A stretch of DNA of 64,000 nt from positions 40,335-104,334 of the forward strand of contig NZ_JACOOJ010000015.1 of the NCBI RefSeq assembly GCF_014287585.1, in the 5' to 3' direction. Position numbers and translations under genes: made by a program. A model generated the notes under the pieces. The model was not told the origin of the DNA. It saw nothing but the letters and a program-made list of their open reading frames with translations, and did not search any database. The DNA is from Parabacteroides hominis. Its GTDB lineage: Bacteria > Bacteroidota > Bacteroidia > Bacteroidales > Tannerellaceae. Positions 42,368 through 52,316 of the stretch are shown here, piece by piece. The stretch's first letter is position 1. Every line of letters starts with the position of its first letter.

Positions 42368-43513
42368 TTACCTCCTTCCATATTTACGGAACAGATAATA
42401 CACGCCACCCAACACGAGCACAATAATCAAGATCCCTAACCAACCGTAAACCATGGGAGTATGAACGGATATGCGGAACTCCGCAGTCGTATTGACTTCA
42501 GGCGTCTTAGCCGTCATCTTCGTCACATAATCGCCCGGAAGAGCCTTTCCGGATGCTTTTATCGTCGCAGTAACATTCGTCGTGCTGCCAGCCGGCAGTT
42601 TCTCTATTTTAGAAGGTTCGAAGGTTACTTCCCAGTCAACCGGCTTAGTGGCTGTTAGCTGGACATCCTTCAGTTCGGCAGACCCATTGTTGCGTACGAC
42701 CAAATCAATACGTTTCATATCTCCTGCCGTAATCTCCGCGCTCAACAATCCTCTCGGGGTCGTCAGTTCGATATCATAAGAGCCGGTGATAACCACCTCC
42801 AACTCGATATCGGCAGAGGTCGAACTGGTTGCCGCATGAACCGGGATCTTATAAGTGCCCGCCTGCACGTTAGCCGCCGGGTTGATATCGATGCTGATAT
42901 TTTCTGTTGCATTGGCTTCCACCTGTGCGGAAGTAGCCTGCTTGCCGGCAACCCGGAAAGTGACGTTCCAGCCTCTCGGAGCGTCTGCCATCAACGCATA
43001 AAGTTGCTGGTCGGCTGTCTGGTTCTTCAACGTCGCGTTGAAATTGAAGGTCGATTTCGAATTGCCCTGCATATTGGGCTGCTTTGTCATAAACTCAGTT
43101 TGATAGGTCCCCTGTTCGGAGACAGTCACAGTCAACGGCAATTCCGCCACGCCAGGGGCAGTCAGTGTAAAATGGTACGTTCCCTTATTCACCTTAAACG
43201 GGACATCCACTTTAAAAGAAAAATTCTTCTTTTCACCCGGCAGAACGGATATCTGGTCGACCGTCCAACCTCCGGCTTTCATCTCATACTTCCATCCTCG
43301 TGGCATTCCTGATACGGAAATAGAAGCATTCTTCACTTCGTCACAATTATTAATGACATCAACACTGTAATTGATAGACTCTCCCGGCGGAACCGCAATC
43401 TTAGTGTAGGGAGTGTACAACATCACACATTCACCGGCGCCATATGCGCGCGTACTCATCGGAAATAATACAAGTACGAGTACAAGTAGTAGATTAAGAT
43501 GATTTGTTCGCAT
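42368..43513 (-). CDS. NEW3-domain secreted protein with C-terminal membrane helix
   Basis: 381 residues from the ATG at 43513 (MRTNHLNLLLVLVLVLFPMSTRA, a good signal peptide). The mature part has three Ig-like NEW3 domains (NYSVDVINNCDEVKNASISVSGMPRGW, FNATLKNQTADQQLYALMADAPRGW, DLVVRNNGSAELKDVQLTATKPVDW) and ends in a transmembrane helix (GWLGILIIVLVLGGVYYLF) with positive residues, so it is anchored. It is the first gene of the ABC operon. Confidence 0.85.
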   Translation of the reverse strand: MRTNHLNLLLVLVLVLFPMSTRAYGAGECVMLYTPYTKIAVPPGESINYSVDVINNCDEVKNASISVSGMPRGWKYEMKAGGWTVDQISVLPGEKKNFSFKVDVPFKVNKGTYHFTLTAPGVAELPLTVTVSEQGTYQTEFMTKQPNMQGNSKSTFNFNATLKNQTADQQLYALMADAPRGWNVTFRVAGKQATSAQVEANATENISIDINPAANVQAGTYKIPVHAATSSTSADIELEVVITGSYDIELTTPRGLLSAEITAGDMKRIDLVVRNNGSAELKDVQLTATKPVDWEVTFEPSKIEKLPAGSTTNVTATIKASGKALPGDYVTKMTAKTPEVNTTAEFRISVHTPMVYGWLGILIIVLVLGGVYYLFRKYGRR

Positions 43514-43727
43514 TACTATAAAAATTTTAGTACAAAATTGTTTATCAATAGCTGGCGGCAAATATAAAAGTCTTCTTTATTACTGTCTATTAAAAGTATT
43601 AAAAAAAAATTACTACAATAACCTCCGCTTTCCGGTTTCCCCACATGTTTTGATCGCAGCGTGAGGAAGTTTTTCATTTAAGCCAATAATTATAGAATAT
43701 GAAACAACGAAATAAAATATTTTTGTG

Positions 43728-43736
43728 TAAGTTTGC
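43728..43736 (+). promoter_or_regulatory. -7 promoter box of pgk
   Basis: TAAGTTTGC matches the TAnnTTTGC consensus, 46 bp before the pgk ATG at 43783. A second TATTTTTG lies at 43718-43725. Confidence 0.6.
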
Positions 43737-43782
43737 GTCCGCTAAGCATGATATTTTAATACAGAACTTAAATATAAGAGTT

Positions 43783-45054
43783 ATGCAATCAATTGACAAT
43801 TTCAATTTTGCCGGCAAAAAGGCATTTGTAAGAGTTGACTTCAACGTTCCTTTGGACGAAAACTTCAACATCACAGACGACACTCGTATCCGTGCCGCCC
43901 TTCCTACTCTGAAAAAGATTTTGGCAGACGGTGGCAGTGTAATCATCGGTTCTCACCTGGGACGTCCGAAAGGCGTTACTGACAAATATTCACTGAAACA
44001 CATCCTGAAACACGTTTCCGAACTGCTGGGTGTCGATGTTCAGTTTGCTAACGACTGTATCGGTGAAGAAGCCGGCGCTAAGGCTGCCGCTCTGCAACCG
44101 GGCGAAGCATTGTTGCTTGAAAACCTTCGTTTCTATGCTGAAGAAGAAGGCAAGCCGAGAGGTTTGGCAGAAGATGCTACAGACGAAGAAAAGAAAGCTG
44201 CCAAGAAAGCCGTTAAAGAAAGCCAGAAAGAATTTACAAAGAGATTGGCATCTTATGCCGACTGCTATGTAAATGACGCATTCGGTACGGCTCACCGCGC
44301 TCACGCTTCTACGGCATTGATCGCCGATTACTTCGACGCTGACCACAAAATGTTCGGCTACCTGATGGAAAAAGAAGTAAAAGCTGTTGAAAAGGTATTG
44401 AACGACATCGCTCGTCCGTTTACTGCAATCATGGGTGGTTCCAAGGTTTCTTCCAAGATCGAAATCATCGAAAACCTGTTGAACAAGGTAGACAACCTGA
44501 TCATCACCGGCGGTATGACTTATACTTTCACAAAGGCTATGGGTGGCAAGATCGGTAAATCAATCTGCGAAGATGACAAGCTCGATCTGGCTCTCGACCT
44601 GATGAAGAAAGCAAAAGAAAAAGGCGTAAACCTGGTATTGGCTGTCGACGCTAAGATCGCTGACGATTTCAGCAACGATGCAAAAACGGCTTATGCGAAC
44701 GTAAACGAAATTCCTGACGGATGGGAAGGCCTTGACATCGGCCCGAAGACTATCGCCATCTATGCTGACGTGATCAAGAACTCCAAGACTATCCTGTGGA
44801 ACGGTCCTACAGGCGTATTCGAATTCGAAAACTTCACAGACGGCTCCCGCGCAGTTGGCGAAGCTATCGTTGAAGCGACCAAGAACGGCGCCTTCTCATT
44901 AGTAGGTGGTGGCGACTCTGTAGCTTGTGTTAACAAGTTCGGTCTGGCAAGCGGCGTTTCTTACGTTTCTACAGGTGGCGGTGCTCTGCTGGAAGCTATC
45001 GAAGGCAAAGTCCTTCCGGGTATCGCTGCCGTTAAGGGCGAAGCATACAAATAA
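43783..45054 (+). CDS. pgk: Phosphoglycerate kinase
   Basis: 423 residues from the ATG at 43783; the 28-residue longer frame reaches beyond the promoter box and is rejected. RVDFNVPLD and the nucleotide-binding [13 protein letters not shown] and [14 protein letters not shown] segments are intact. Central glycolytic enzyme converting 1,3-bisphosphoglycerate and ADP to 3-phosphoglycerate and ATP. Single gene with its own promoter and terminator. Confidence 0.97.
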   Translation: MQSIDNFNFAGKKAFVRVDFNVPLDENFNITDDTRIRAALPTLKKILADGGSVIIGSHLGRPKGVTDKYSLKHILKHVSELLGVDVQFANDCIGEEAGAKAAALQPGEALLLENLRFYAEEEGKPRGLAEDATDEEKKAAKKAVKESQKEFTKRLASYADCYVNDAFGTAHRAHASTALIADYFDADHKMFGYLMEKEVKAVEKVLNDIARPFTAIMGGSKVSSKIEIIENLLNKVDNLIITGGMTYTFTKAMGGKIGKSICEDDKLDLALDLMKKAKEKGVNLVLAVDAKIADDFSNDAKTAYANVNEIPDGWEGLDIGPKTIAIYADVIKNSKTILWNGPTGVFEFENFTDGSRAVGEAIVEATKNGAFSLVGGGDSVACVNKFGLASGVSYVSTGGGALLEAIEGKVLPGIAAVKGEAYK

Positions 45055-45084
45055 GAATAATTCTTATCCATAAATAAAAGGCTG

Positions 45085-45115
45085 CTTCTTTCGGGGAGTG
45101 GCCTTTTTTGTTCCA
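45085..45115 (+). terminator. Terminator of pgk
   Basis: AAGGC...CTTC pairs with GGAG...GCCTT around TTTC, followed by a run of T. Confidence 0.85.
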
Positions 45116-45204
45116 TACAATTTTATGCTTATCTGTACGTTCTAAGAAAGAATAAACATCCGGAAATGTCTTAATCAGATAAACGGAACAAATTACCTAT
45201 TTTT

Positions 45205-45822
45205 ATGAAAACATTATTTTTCGTGTTATGCCTCTTCCTTTCTGTAGAAGGAGCACTGAGCCAAGAAACCGGCAAATTGTATACAACTCTTTCCGACCTG
45301 CTAAACGAAACAAGCAGTAGTACATTGAACGTTATTAAGGAAAAACGAAACAAAAACCAACTGTTCATGTCCGGAGGAGGAGACTTCAAAATATACAATG
45401 GGGACAAAGAGCTCGATAAGGAGATCAAGAAAAAGACCTTCGCCATCGAGATTGATGACACGCTGTACATCAATTGCATCGGATTAAAATTCAAAAAGCG
45501 TCCAATCGGAGCCTGGTTTGCACCAGGTCTTATTTGTAAAGGGAAAGTTTATTTCACAGCAATTCCCACAGGTTCAAATGCTGCTATGGCATTCGGAGTC
45601 GTTGGAGCAGCAGTACAATCAGCTAATGCAGCTTCATCACGTGTTTTCTACGAAGTAGACGATTCCGAAAAAAAGCTGAAATTAGACAGGGTGGATTCGA
45701 AAAAAATGGAAGAATTATTACAAAGATATCCGGAATTGCTGGAACGATACCAAAAAGAAGCTTTTAAGGAACATATTGAAATTGTAGGCAAATATTTGCA
45801 AGCGATCAAGCAGCAGGAATAA
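45205..45822 (+). CDS. Secreted protein, DUF6563-like
   Basis: 205 residues with a signal peptide (cleavage after ALSQ). Strands TFAIEIDDTLYINCIGLKF and YFTAIPTGSNAAMAFGVVGAAV are followed by a long helix (KKMEELLQRYPELLERYQKEAF). I recall this pattern in DUF6563 proteins; function unknown. Located between pgk and proS. Confidence 0.65.
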   Translation: MKTLFFVLCLFLSVEGALSQETGKLYTTLSDLLNETSSSTLNVIKEKRNKNQLFMSGGGDFKIYNGDKELDKEIKKKTFAIEIDDTLYINCIGLKFKKRPIGAWFAPGLICKGKVYFTAIPTGSNAAMAFGVVGAAVQSANAASSRVFYEVDDSEKKLKLDRVDSKKMEELLQRYPELLERYQKEAFKEHIEIVGKYLQAIKQQE

Positions 45823-45825
45823 TAA

Positions 45826-45849
45826 GTACAAATATTTTTGTACCTTTGC
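45826..45849 (+). promoter_or_regulatory. Promoter region of proS with palindrome
   Basis: GTACAAA (45826-45832)/TTTGTAC (45837-45843) form an inverted repeat overlapping the exact -7 box TACCTTTGC (45841-45849). The gene starts 48 bp downstream. Confidence 0.6.
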
Positions 45850-45896
45850 GCGTCATATTTGGAATCAATAGAAAAAACATATAGAATTATAAGGAA

Positions 45897-47378
45897 ATGG
45901 CAAAAGAGCTGAAAGAACTGACTCCGAGAAGTGTGAACTACTCGCAGTGGTACCAGGATCTGGTAATCAAAGCGGATCTGGCGGAAAACTCCGCTGTACG
46001 CGGCTGTATGGTGATCAAGCCTTACGGATATGCGATTTGGGAAAAGATGCAACGTATCCTCGACGATATGTTCAAGGAAACAGGTCACGTAAACGCTTAC
46101 TTCCCCTTGCTGATCCCGAAATCATTCCTGAGCAAGGAAGCTGAACATGTGGAAGGCTTCGCCAAAGAATGTGCCGTTGTCACGCATTATCGTCTGAAAA
46201 CAAACCACGACGGTACAGGTGTCGTGGTCGACCCGGCCGCCAAGCTGGAAGAAGAGCTGATTATCCGTCCGACTTCCGAGACAATTATCTGGAACACCTA
46301 TCGCAACTGGATCCAGTCTTACCGCGACCTGCCTATTCTTTGTAACCAGTGGGCAAACGTGATGCGTTGGGAAATGCGTACCCGCCTCTTCCTCCGTACC
46401 GCAGAATTCCTGTGGCAGGAAGGACATACCGCCCACGCGACACGCGAAGAAGCAGAAGTCGAAGCAAAGAAGATGCAGGGAGTATATGCTGACTTTGCCG
46501 AAAACTATATGGCGATGCCGGTCGTCAAAGGTGTCAAGTCTGCAAGCGAACGTTTCGCCGGTGCATTGGATACCTATACGATCGAAGCGATGATGCAGGA
46601 TGGAAAAGCGCTGCAAGCCGGTACTTCCCACTTCTTAGGACAGAATTTCGGCAAGGCATTCGACGTTACCTTTATCGACAAGAACGGAAAGAGCGACTAC
46701 GCCTGGGCTACTTCATGGGGTGTTTCAACCCGTCTGATCGGCGCCCTGATCATGTCCCACTCCGACGATAACGGTCTGGTATTGCCGCCTCACCTCGCTC
46801 CTATCCAGGTGGTAATCATCCCGATCTACCGCAGCGAAGAGCAGTTGGCGCAGATCAGCGAAAAGGTAAACGGCATCGTTGCCAAGCTGAAAGCGTTAGG
46901 CATCTCCGTCAAATTCGACGATGCCGACAACAAGAAGCCGGGATGGAAGTTCGCCGAATACGAACTGAAAGGCGTTCCCGTACGTCTGGCTATGGGCGGA
47001 CGCGACCTGGAAAACAATACGATCGAAGTGATGCGCCGCGATACGCTGGAAAAAGAAACCGTGACTTGCGACAACATCGAAACATACGTTCAGAACCTGC
47101 TGGAAGAAATCCAGAAGAACATCTTCCAGAAAGCATTCGACCACCGCACGGAAAAGACTATTACAGTCGACACCTACGAAGAGTTTAAGGAAAAGATCGA
47201 AGAAGGCTACTTCATCATGGCTCACTGGGACGGAACTCCCGAAACGGAAGAGCAGGTGAAGAACGAAACGAAAGCCACGATCCGCTGCATTCCGCTGGAT
47301 GGAGACAAGACTCCGGGCAAGTGCATGGTGACCGGCAAACCTTCCGCACAGCGCGTATTGTTTGCACGAGCTTACTAA
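45897..47378 (+). CDS. proS: Proline--tRNA ligase (ProS type 3, short form)
   Basis: 493 residues, the archaeal/eukaryote-like short form without the bacterial editing insertion, usual in Bacteroidetes. Class II motifs: [10 protein letters not shown]...[26 protein letters not shown], and [19 protein letters not shown] for motif 3 region and anticodon domain entry. Charges tRNA-Pro. The C-terminal zinc-like extension is present. Confidence 0.97.
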   Translation: MAKELKELTPRSVNYSQWYQDLVIKADLAENSAVRGCMVIKPYGYAIWEKMQRILDDMFKETGHVNAYFPLLIPKSFLSKEAEHVEGFAKECAVVTHYRLKTNHDGTGVVVDPAAKLEEELIIRPTSETIIWNTYRNWIQSYRDLPILCNQWANVMRWEMRTRLFLRTAEFLWQEGHTAHATREEAEVEAKKMQGVYADFAENYMAMPVVKGVKSASERFAGALDTYTIEAMMQDGKALQAGTSHFLGQNFGKAFDVTFIDKNGKSDYAWATSWGVSTRLIGALIMSHSDDNGLVLPPHLAPIQVVIIPIYRSEEQLAQISEKVNGIVAKLKALGISVKFDDADNKKPGWKFAEYELKGVPVRLAMGGRDLENNTIEVMRRDTLEKETVTCDNIETYVQNLLEEIQKNIFQKAFDHRTEKTITVDTYEEFKEKIEEGYFIMAHWDGTPETEEQVKNETKATIRCIPLDGDKTPGKCMVTGKPSAQRVLFARAY

Positions 47379-47404
47379 ACCGTCCGTACATACGGAAGAA
47401 AATA

Positions 47405-47488
47405 AAGTTCCATAGGCATGAAACTCTTGTTCCATGCCTATGGAATTTTTGTTTCATGCCTATGGAACTTTTGTTTCCCGCCTATGAT
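47405..47488. repeat. Palindromic tandem repeat between proS and the DUF4435 ATPase
   Basis: TTCCATAGGCATG (47408-47420) is the exact reverse complement of 47433-47445; the unit CATGCCTATGGAA recurs at 47455-47467 and partly at 47478-47487. Unit length about 22 bp. Confidence 0.75.
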
Positions 47489-47496
47489 TTTTTTAT

Positions 47497-47505
47497 TTAC
47501 CTTTG
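47497..47505 (+). promoter_or_regulatory. -7 promoter box of the DUF4435 ATPase gene
   Basis: TTACCTTTGG includes TACCTTTG, 24 bp before the ATG at 47529. Confidence 0.5.
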
Positions 47506-47528
47506 GGGAAACTAATCGGAGACCCGTT

Positions 47529-49088
47529 ATGGATTTAATTCTTCCTACCAATCAAAATACTTCAGCTCCCGTTACCCTTGACACGAAAGTGTTGGTAGTA
47601 ATCGGAGCTAACGGAGCCGGTAAAAGCTCCTTCGGCAGAAACTTGCACCAACGCTACGCCGGGCAAAGCGTATGGATATCAGGAATGCATTCCCTCTTCC
47701 TTAGCAGCGAAGAAAACAAGGCGCCTGCGGACGGCAACGAGCTGGCTCGGCTCCAGTCCATGATTGCGGAACGGCTTTTCATGCCGCGTATGTCAGAATA
47801 TGAAAAACTGATCCTGCACCTGCAAACCGAAGAATTCGAAGCTGCCGTCCAGTATAAAGAAGAAAGCAAGCTGACGCCCGACCTATTGCCGCCGGTCACC
47901 AAGATAGACCGCATCCAGACGACTTGGGAGAAGATGTTCCCGCATAACCGCCTGGTACGCAAATCAGGCTTTATAGAACTGGCCTCCACCAGCATTGACG
48001 GAGATTCTTATACGGCCGGCAGGATGAGCGACGGCGAAAAGCTGGTATTTTATCTGATAGGAGCCGTGCTCTGTGCTCCTGAAAATGCGTTATTAATCAT
48101 TGAAGAGCCGGAAGTCCTGCTCCACGACTCCATCAAAAATCCTTTGTGGGACGAGATAGAAGCCATGCGGCCGGATTGCACGTATGTGTATCTGACGCAC
48201 GACATCGACTTCGCCGCCTCACGCGACAACAGCAAGCGTCTCTGGATACGTTCTTACAATGGGGACGCCCGGATATGGGACTACGAACTGATCGAAAACA
48301 ACGACAGCTTCCCGGAAGAGGTCTATATGGACATCTTAGGCAGCCGCAAGCCGATCCTGTTTATCGAAGGGACCGACTCCAACAGCATAGACAGCCGCCT
48401 CTACCCGCTTATCTTTCCCGACTACAAAGTAAAACCGATGGGAGGTTGCCAGAAGGTAATCGAAACAACAAAGGCATTCGCCCAGTTGAAAGATTTCCAT
48501 ACGCTCGATTCTAAAGGGATCGTCGACCGTGACCGTCGCACGGAAGGAGAAATTGCTTACCTGCGCGAACAGCATATCTACGTTCCCAACGTTGCCGAAG
48601 TGGAAAACCTGCTGATGCTGGAACCGGTTATCAAGACCGTTGCCGGCCGCCTGATGAAAGATCCCGAACAGGTCTTCAACCAGGTCAAAGAAAACGTTAT
48701 CAAACTTTTCCTGAAAGACCTCGAAAGCCAGGTTTTGCTTCATGCCCGCCACCGCGTACAGAAGAAGTTGGAAACGGCTCTGAACCGGAAGATGAGTACG
48801 GTGGACGAACTGACCGAACATGTGGAAAGCATCCGCGAAACCGTACACGTAGACGAAATATATACGGGGATCAAGGAGAAATTCATTCAGTTTGCCGAAA
48901 CCGGAGATTACAAAAATATCCTTCGCGTCTACAATCAGAAAGGGATGCTGCCTCAATCCCAGCTCTGCAAATACTGTGGCATCAGCAATAAAGAGAGTTA
49001 TTTAAACCTCATCCTCTCCATTCTGAAAGAAAATAAAGAAGATGCGGATATCATCCGGAATTCCATCAAAGAATGTTTAGGAACATAA
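47529..49088 (+). CDS. Fused ABC-type ATPase/TOPRIM (DUF4435) protein, possible merged PARIS defence protein
   Basis: 519 residues from the ATG at 47529; the frame extends upstream into the repeat region but that part is not plausible protein. N-terminal ABC-type ATPase: Walker A GANGAGKSS (residues 26-34), signature-like RMSDGEK near 164, Walker B LLIIEEPEVLLHD near 190, H-loop LTHDID. C-terminal DUF4435 TOPRIM-like domain: FIEGTDS near 276, GIVDRDRR near 331, VAEVENLL near 358. PARIS systems pair such an ATPase (AriA) with a DUF4435 nuclease (AriB), sometimes fused. OLD-like nucleases are the alternative. Confidence 0.82.
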   Translation: MDLILPTNQNTSAPVTLDTKVLVVIGANGAGKSSFGRNLHQRYAGQSVWISGMHSLFLSSEENKAPADGNELARLQSMIAERLFMPRMSEYEKLILHLQTEEFEAAVQYKEESKLTPDLLPPVTKIDRIQTTWEKMFPHNRLVRKSGFIELASTSIDGDSYTAGRMSDGEKLVFYLIGAVLCAPENALLIIEEPEVLLHDSIKNPLWDEIEAMRPDCTYVYLTHDIDFAASRDNSKRLWIRSYNGDARIWDYELIENNDSFPEEVYMDILGSRKPILFIEGTDSNSIDSRLYPLIFPDYKVKPMGGCQKVIETTKAFAQLKDFHTLDSKGIVDRDRRTEGEIAYLREQHIYVPNVAEVENLLMLEPVIKTVAGRLMKDPEQVFNQVKENVIKLFLKDLESQVLLHARHRVQKKLETALNRKMSTVDELTEHVESIRETVHVDEIYTGIKEKFIQFAETGDYKNILRVYNQKGMLPQSQLCKYCGISNKESYLNLILSILKENKEDADIIRNSIKECLGT

Positions 49089-49188
49089 AAAAATCTCACG
49101 AAATGAACAAAAAGTCCGTAAAAAGTCGTTCTTTTGTAGTTCAGAAAAATTTATTCAATGGGGCGAAAGCTCCTTACCGATTTAAACT

Positions 49189-50955
49189 ATGCGCACACCT
49201 ACTCTTCAATATCTTTATCTGCAAAAGCCGGTAACGATGGTTATCGTCATTTGCATAATCTCTGTCCTTCCCTGGATCGGGCTGGGAGACTTTTCGACTA
49301 AGGGAGAACCCCGCGAAGCGGCGGTTGCCGTTTCCATGCTCGAAACCGGCAACTGGGTTTTGCCACAGGTCTATGCAAACGAATTTGCATATAAGCCGCC
49401 GTTGGCACATTGGCTGATGGCAGTCGCTTCCTTGCCGCAGGGATATGTTTCCGAGTTCACTTCCCGGTTACCGTCTGCGCTGGCCTTTATTACACTGATC
49501 GGTTTCACGCTGGTTTTCTTTGGTAAACGATTGCGGTTTCAGCAGGCATTCATCGCCACGTTATTGCTCATCACCTGTATCGAGATACACCGGGCGGCCA
49601 TGACCACGCGCGTGGATATGCTGCTAACAACCTTTATAGTGATCGGACTTTATCAACTATACCGGTGGGAAGACAAACTGGAGCTAAAAGGAGTGCCGAT
49701 CGCCATCCCTGCCCTATTGGGATGTGCCGTACTGACAAAAGGGCCTGTGGGTATTATCCTGCCGCTGTTTGTCTTCGGCGTCTATTTGCTGATGCTTCGT
49801 AAATACTCCTATTTGGTGATATTCAAAGCGCTTCTTTATGCTGGCATTTCTTCTATGTTCCTGCCTCTATTGTGGTATGTTGCTGCCTGGAAACAGGGTG
49901 GCGATGCATTCCTGAACGTGGTGCTGGCAGAGAATCTCGGACGTTTCTTCCACCTCAGCACGCCTGATATCCATTACAATTTAGGGCATGAAAACGGAGT
50001 CTGGTACAACTTTATGACATTGGCTGCGGGATTTGTTCCCTGGACGATTTTCTTCTTTTTCTCTTTATTCGGATTAAAACTGCACAAGCCGGAAAAGTCG
50101 GTGAAAGAGATACTGGCCGATACCTGGAATAATATCCGGTCGATGGAAAAAGAGAAACTGTTCAGCTTGGTAGCATTGGTTTGTATAATTTTCTTCTATT
50201 CGATACCTTCCAGCAAACGAAGCGTATATCTGATGCCGGCTTATCCGTTTATTGCTATTTTCCTGGCTCAGTATACTTTATATATTACGGAATACAGGAC
50301 GAAAGTAACCCGCGTATTTGCCGCTTTCATGGCATCCATCACGGCCGTTGTCGTGATCGCCGTCGGCCTGACGATGGCCGGAGCAATCGATCCTGTCAAG
50401 ATCGCAAGCCAGTACACAAGCCGCCAATCGACACTGGAAACGGTCGAGTTGGTATCGAATATGTTCGCGCATCCCTGCGGGCTGACAATTTGTATCCTGA
50501 TAGTCCTTTTGGCTATTCTGGCGACTGTCTATTATCAGATGTTCAAGAAGATCAACATTAAGATCCTGTATGCGACGATAGCATTGGCCTTTGCCATTAA
50601 CTTGCTGATCGACGGGGTTGTCATGCGCGGTATACGCCAGGGAAGTTCCGCCCGTCCGTTTGCCGAGCAGGTTCAGAAAGAATATCCGTTGGATGATATG
50701 AATATGTATGTGATGAATGATCTGAAGACATACGCTAATCTTTACGGGCTGAACTTCTATTTAGGAAACAAGTTCCATAACTTCGGACAGGAACAGCCGG
50801 TAAGCGGCTTTTTCTTCTGTACGGTGAAGGATCTGGAAACTGTCCAAAAAAATTATGGAGATAAGTACACATTCAGTCTACTTACCTCCACAAAGAATGT
50901 TATAGCTGACGTACGTCAAAGAATCGTATTGTGCAGCTTTCTACAGAACGAATAA
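49189..50955 (+). CDS. ArnT-like family 39 glycosyltransferase
   Basis: 588 residues, about 12 membrane segments. The acidic loop DFSTKGEPREA near residue 34 and the RVDMLL motif fit the ArnT/PMT family, which transfers sugar from an undecaprenyl-phosphate donor to lipid A or other periplasmic targets. C-terminal part is soluble. The acceptor is not known. Stands alone, transcribed towards a convergent oxidoreductase gene with 1 bp between. Confidence 0.85.
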   Translation: MRTPTLQYLYLQKPVTMVIVICIISVLPWIGLGDFSTKGEPREAAVAVSMLETGNWVLPQVYANEFAYKPPLAHWLMAVASLPQGYVSEFTSRLPSALAFITLIGFTLVFFGKRLRFQQAFIATLLLITCIEIHRAAMTTRVDMLLTTFIVIGLYQLYRWEDKLELKGVPIAIPALLGCAVLTKGPVGIILPLFVFGVYLLMLRKYSYLVIFKALLYAGISSMFLPLLWYVAAWKQGGDAFLNVVLAENLGRFFHLSTPDIHYNLGHENGVWYNFMTLAAGFVPWTIFFFFSLFGLKLHKPEKSVKEILADTWNNIRSMEKEKLFSLVALVCIIFFYSIPSSKRSVYLMPAYPFIAIFLAQYTLYITEYRTKVTRVFAAFMASITAVVVIAVGLTMAGAIDPVKIASQYTSRQSTLETVELVSNMFAHPCGLTICILIVLLAILATVYYQMFKKINIKILYATIALAFAINLLIDGVVMRGIRQGSSARPFAEQVQKEYPLDDMNMYVMNDLKTYANLYGLNFYLGNKFHNFGQEQPVSGFFFCTVKDLETVQKNYGDKYTFSLLTSTKNVIADVRQRIVLCSFLQNE

Positions 50956-52296
50956 TCAATATTTAAAGACTTTGCCGCCGGCAAGCACTTCCTGCCTTGC
51001 TTCATCGAATGTAGCTTTTTCCCCCGTACGAAGGGAAGCAGTACACATGATGTTGGCAATGGAGTGATTATAGCCGGCATCTACGGGAGCATTCGGCTGC
51101 TTGCGGCTCTTCACGCATTCCATCCAGTTACGCATATGCAGGTTTGTCATCGGATCGGCTCCTGTATTGGAACCCGTTTCCACCTTGATAGAAGGCAATT
51201 CGAATTCTTCCAACAGATTCGGCTGCATTCCCATTTCATCTGCGAAACGCTTGGTCAATCCACCTTCCGATGTCACTTTATTCGTGTCCAGATTCAACGT
51301 ACCGCCATTGGAGAAGTACAATTCCTTTGTTCCGCCTGCCGAGTTATGCATACGGGAAGAATATACCACCTGGAAATTTTCTCCGGCTTTCCCATAATCG
51401 AACACCGCCGTCATCGTGTCATAACTGCGGCGTCCGTCATTCCATTGATATATTCCGCCATTGGCAGCAACACTATTCGGGTGGTTGCAACCCGTAAACC
51501 AATGTACCGTATCGATCTGATGTGACATCCACTGGCCGGGAATACCGGAAGAATACGGCCAGAACAGGCGGTATTCCAAATATTTGCGCGGGTCCCATTC
51601 TTCGTACGGACGATTCAGCAGGAAACGCTTCCAGTCAGTATCCTTCTCAAAACATTGTGCAACCAAAGCCGGACGGCGCCAGCGTCCGGGCTGGTTAACG
51701 TTCCAGCACATTTCCACCATCGTGATCTTACCGAACTTACCGGAACGGATAAAGTCGTTGGCGGCATGGTAGTTTGGAGCCGAACGGCGTTGGGAACCAA
51801 TCTGCACGATCTTTCCACTTTCCAACACAGCTTTGCGGGCGGCACGGGCATCCTCCATCGTTTCAGCAAAAGGTTTCTCTACATAAGCATCGCATCCGGC
51901 TTTAACCGCTTCGATGCAGTGCAAGGCGTGCTGGAAGTCGGAAGTGGCAACGATCACCGCATCACACATTTTAGCGTCATACAGTTCTTCATTGTTACGG
52001 AACGCTTTCACTTTCTTTCCATATTTCTCTTGGAAGAAAGCGACGCCTTCATCTCTACGCCGTTTCCAGATGTCGGAAATAGCGACGATTTCAAATCCTA
52101 ACTCATCGGCACAAGCCATAAAAGCAGGAATAAGAGAATGGCGGGCACGGTCTGAAAAACCGACAATACCCACACGAATCTTCTCGTTTGCGCCCATTAT
52201 GTTAGCGTAACTCTCTGTACTGAACCCCAGTCCGCCGATAGTCAGACCGGCTGCGCCTAAGGCACTGTGTTTAAGGAAATCTCTACGTGTTGTCAT
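50956..52296 (-). CDS. Gfo/Idh/MocA-family oxidoreductase, exported
   Basis: 446 residues. The N terminus is a twin-arginine-type signal (TTRRDFLKHSALGAAGLTIGG). The Rossmann part reads KIRVGIVGFSDRARHSLIPAF and the catalytic EKPFAETMEDA is conserved. In Bacteroides the related gene next to DUF1080 proteins oxidises sugar C3 to make 3-keto intermediates. Second gene of a pair with the double DUF1080 lipoprotein upstream, 20 bp apart. Confidence 0.9.
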   Translation of the reverse strand: MTTRRDFLKHSALGAAGLTIGGLGFSTESYANIMGANEKIRVGIVGFSDRARHSLIPAFMACADELGFEIVAISDIWKRRRDEGVAFFQEKYGKKVKAFRNNEELYDAKMCDAVIVATSDFQHALHCIEAVKAGCDAYVEKPFAETMEDARAARKAVLESGKIVQIGSQRRSAPNYHAANDFIRSGKFGKITMVEMCWNVNQPGRWRRPALVAQCFEKDTDWKRFLLNRPYEEWDPRKYLEYRLFWPYSSGIPGQWMSHQIDTVHWFTGCNHPNSVAANGGIYQWNDGRRSYDTMTAVFDYGKAGENFQVVYSSRMHNSAGGTKELYFSNGGTLNLDTNKVTSEGGLTKRFADEMGMQPNLLEEFELPSIKVETGSNTGADPMTNLHMRNWMECVKSRKQPNAPVDAGYNHSIANIMCTASLRTGEKATFDEARQEVLAGGKVFKY

Positions 52297-52316
52297 GGTT
52301 CCTATTTTTTAGTTAA

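Noticed and set aside
43699..43782. Longer N terminus for pgk
   Set aside because: It would place the -7 box inside the coding region; the ATG at 43783 begins the conserved domain.
47405..47488. CRISPR-like repeat
   Set aside because: Units directly adjoin without unique spacers.
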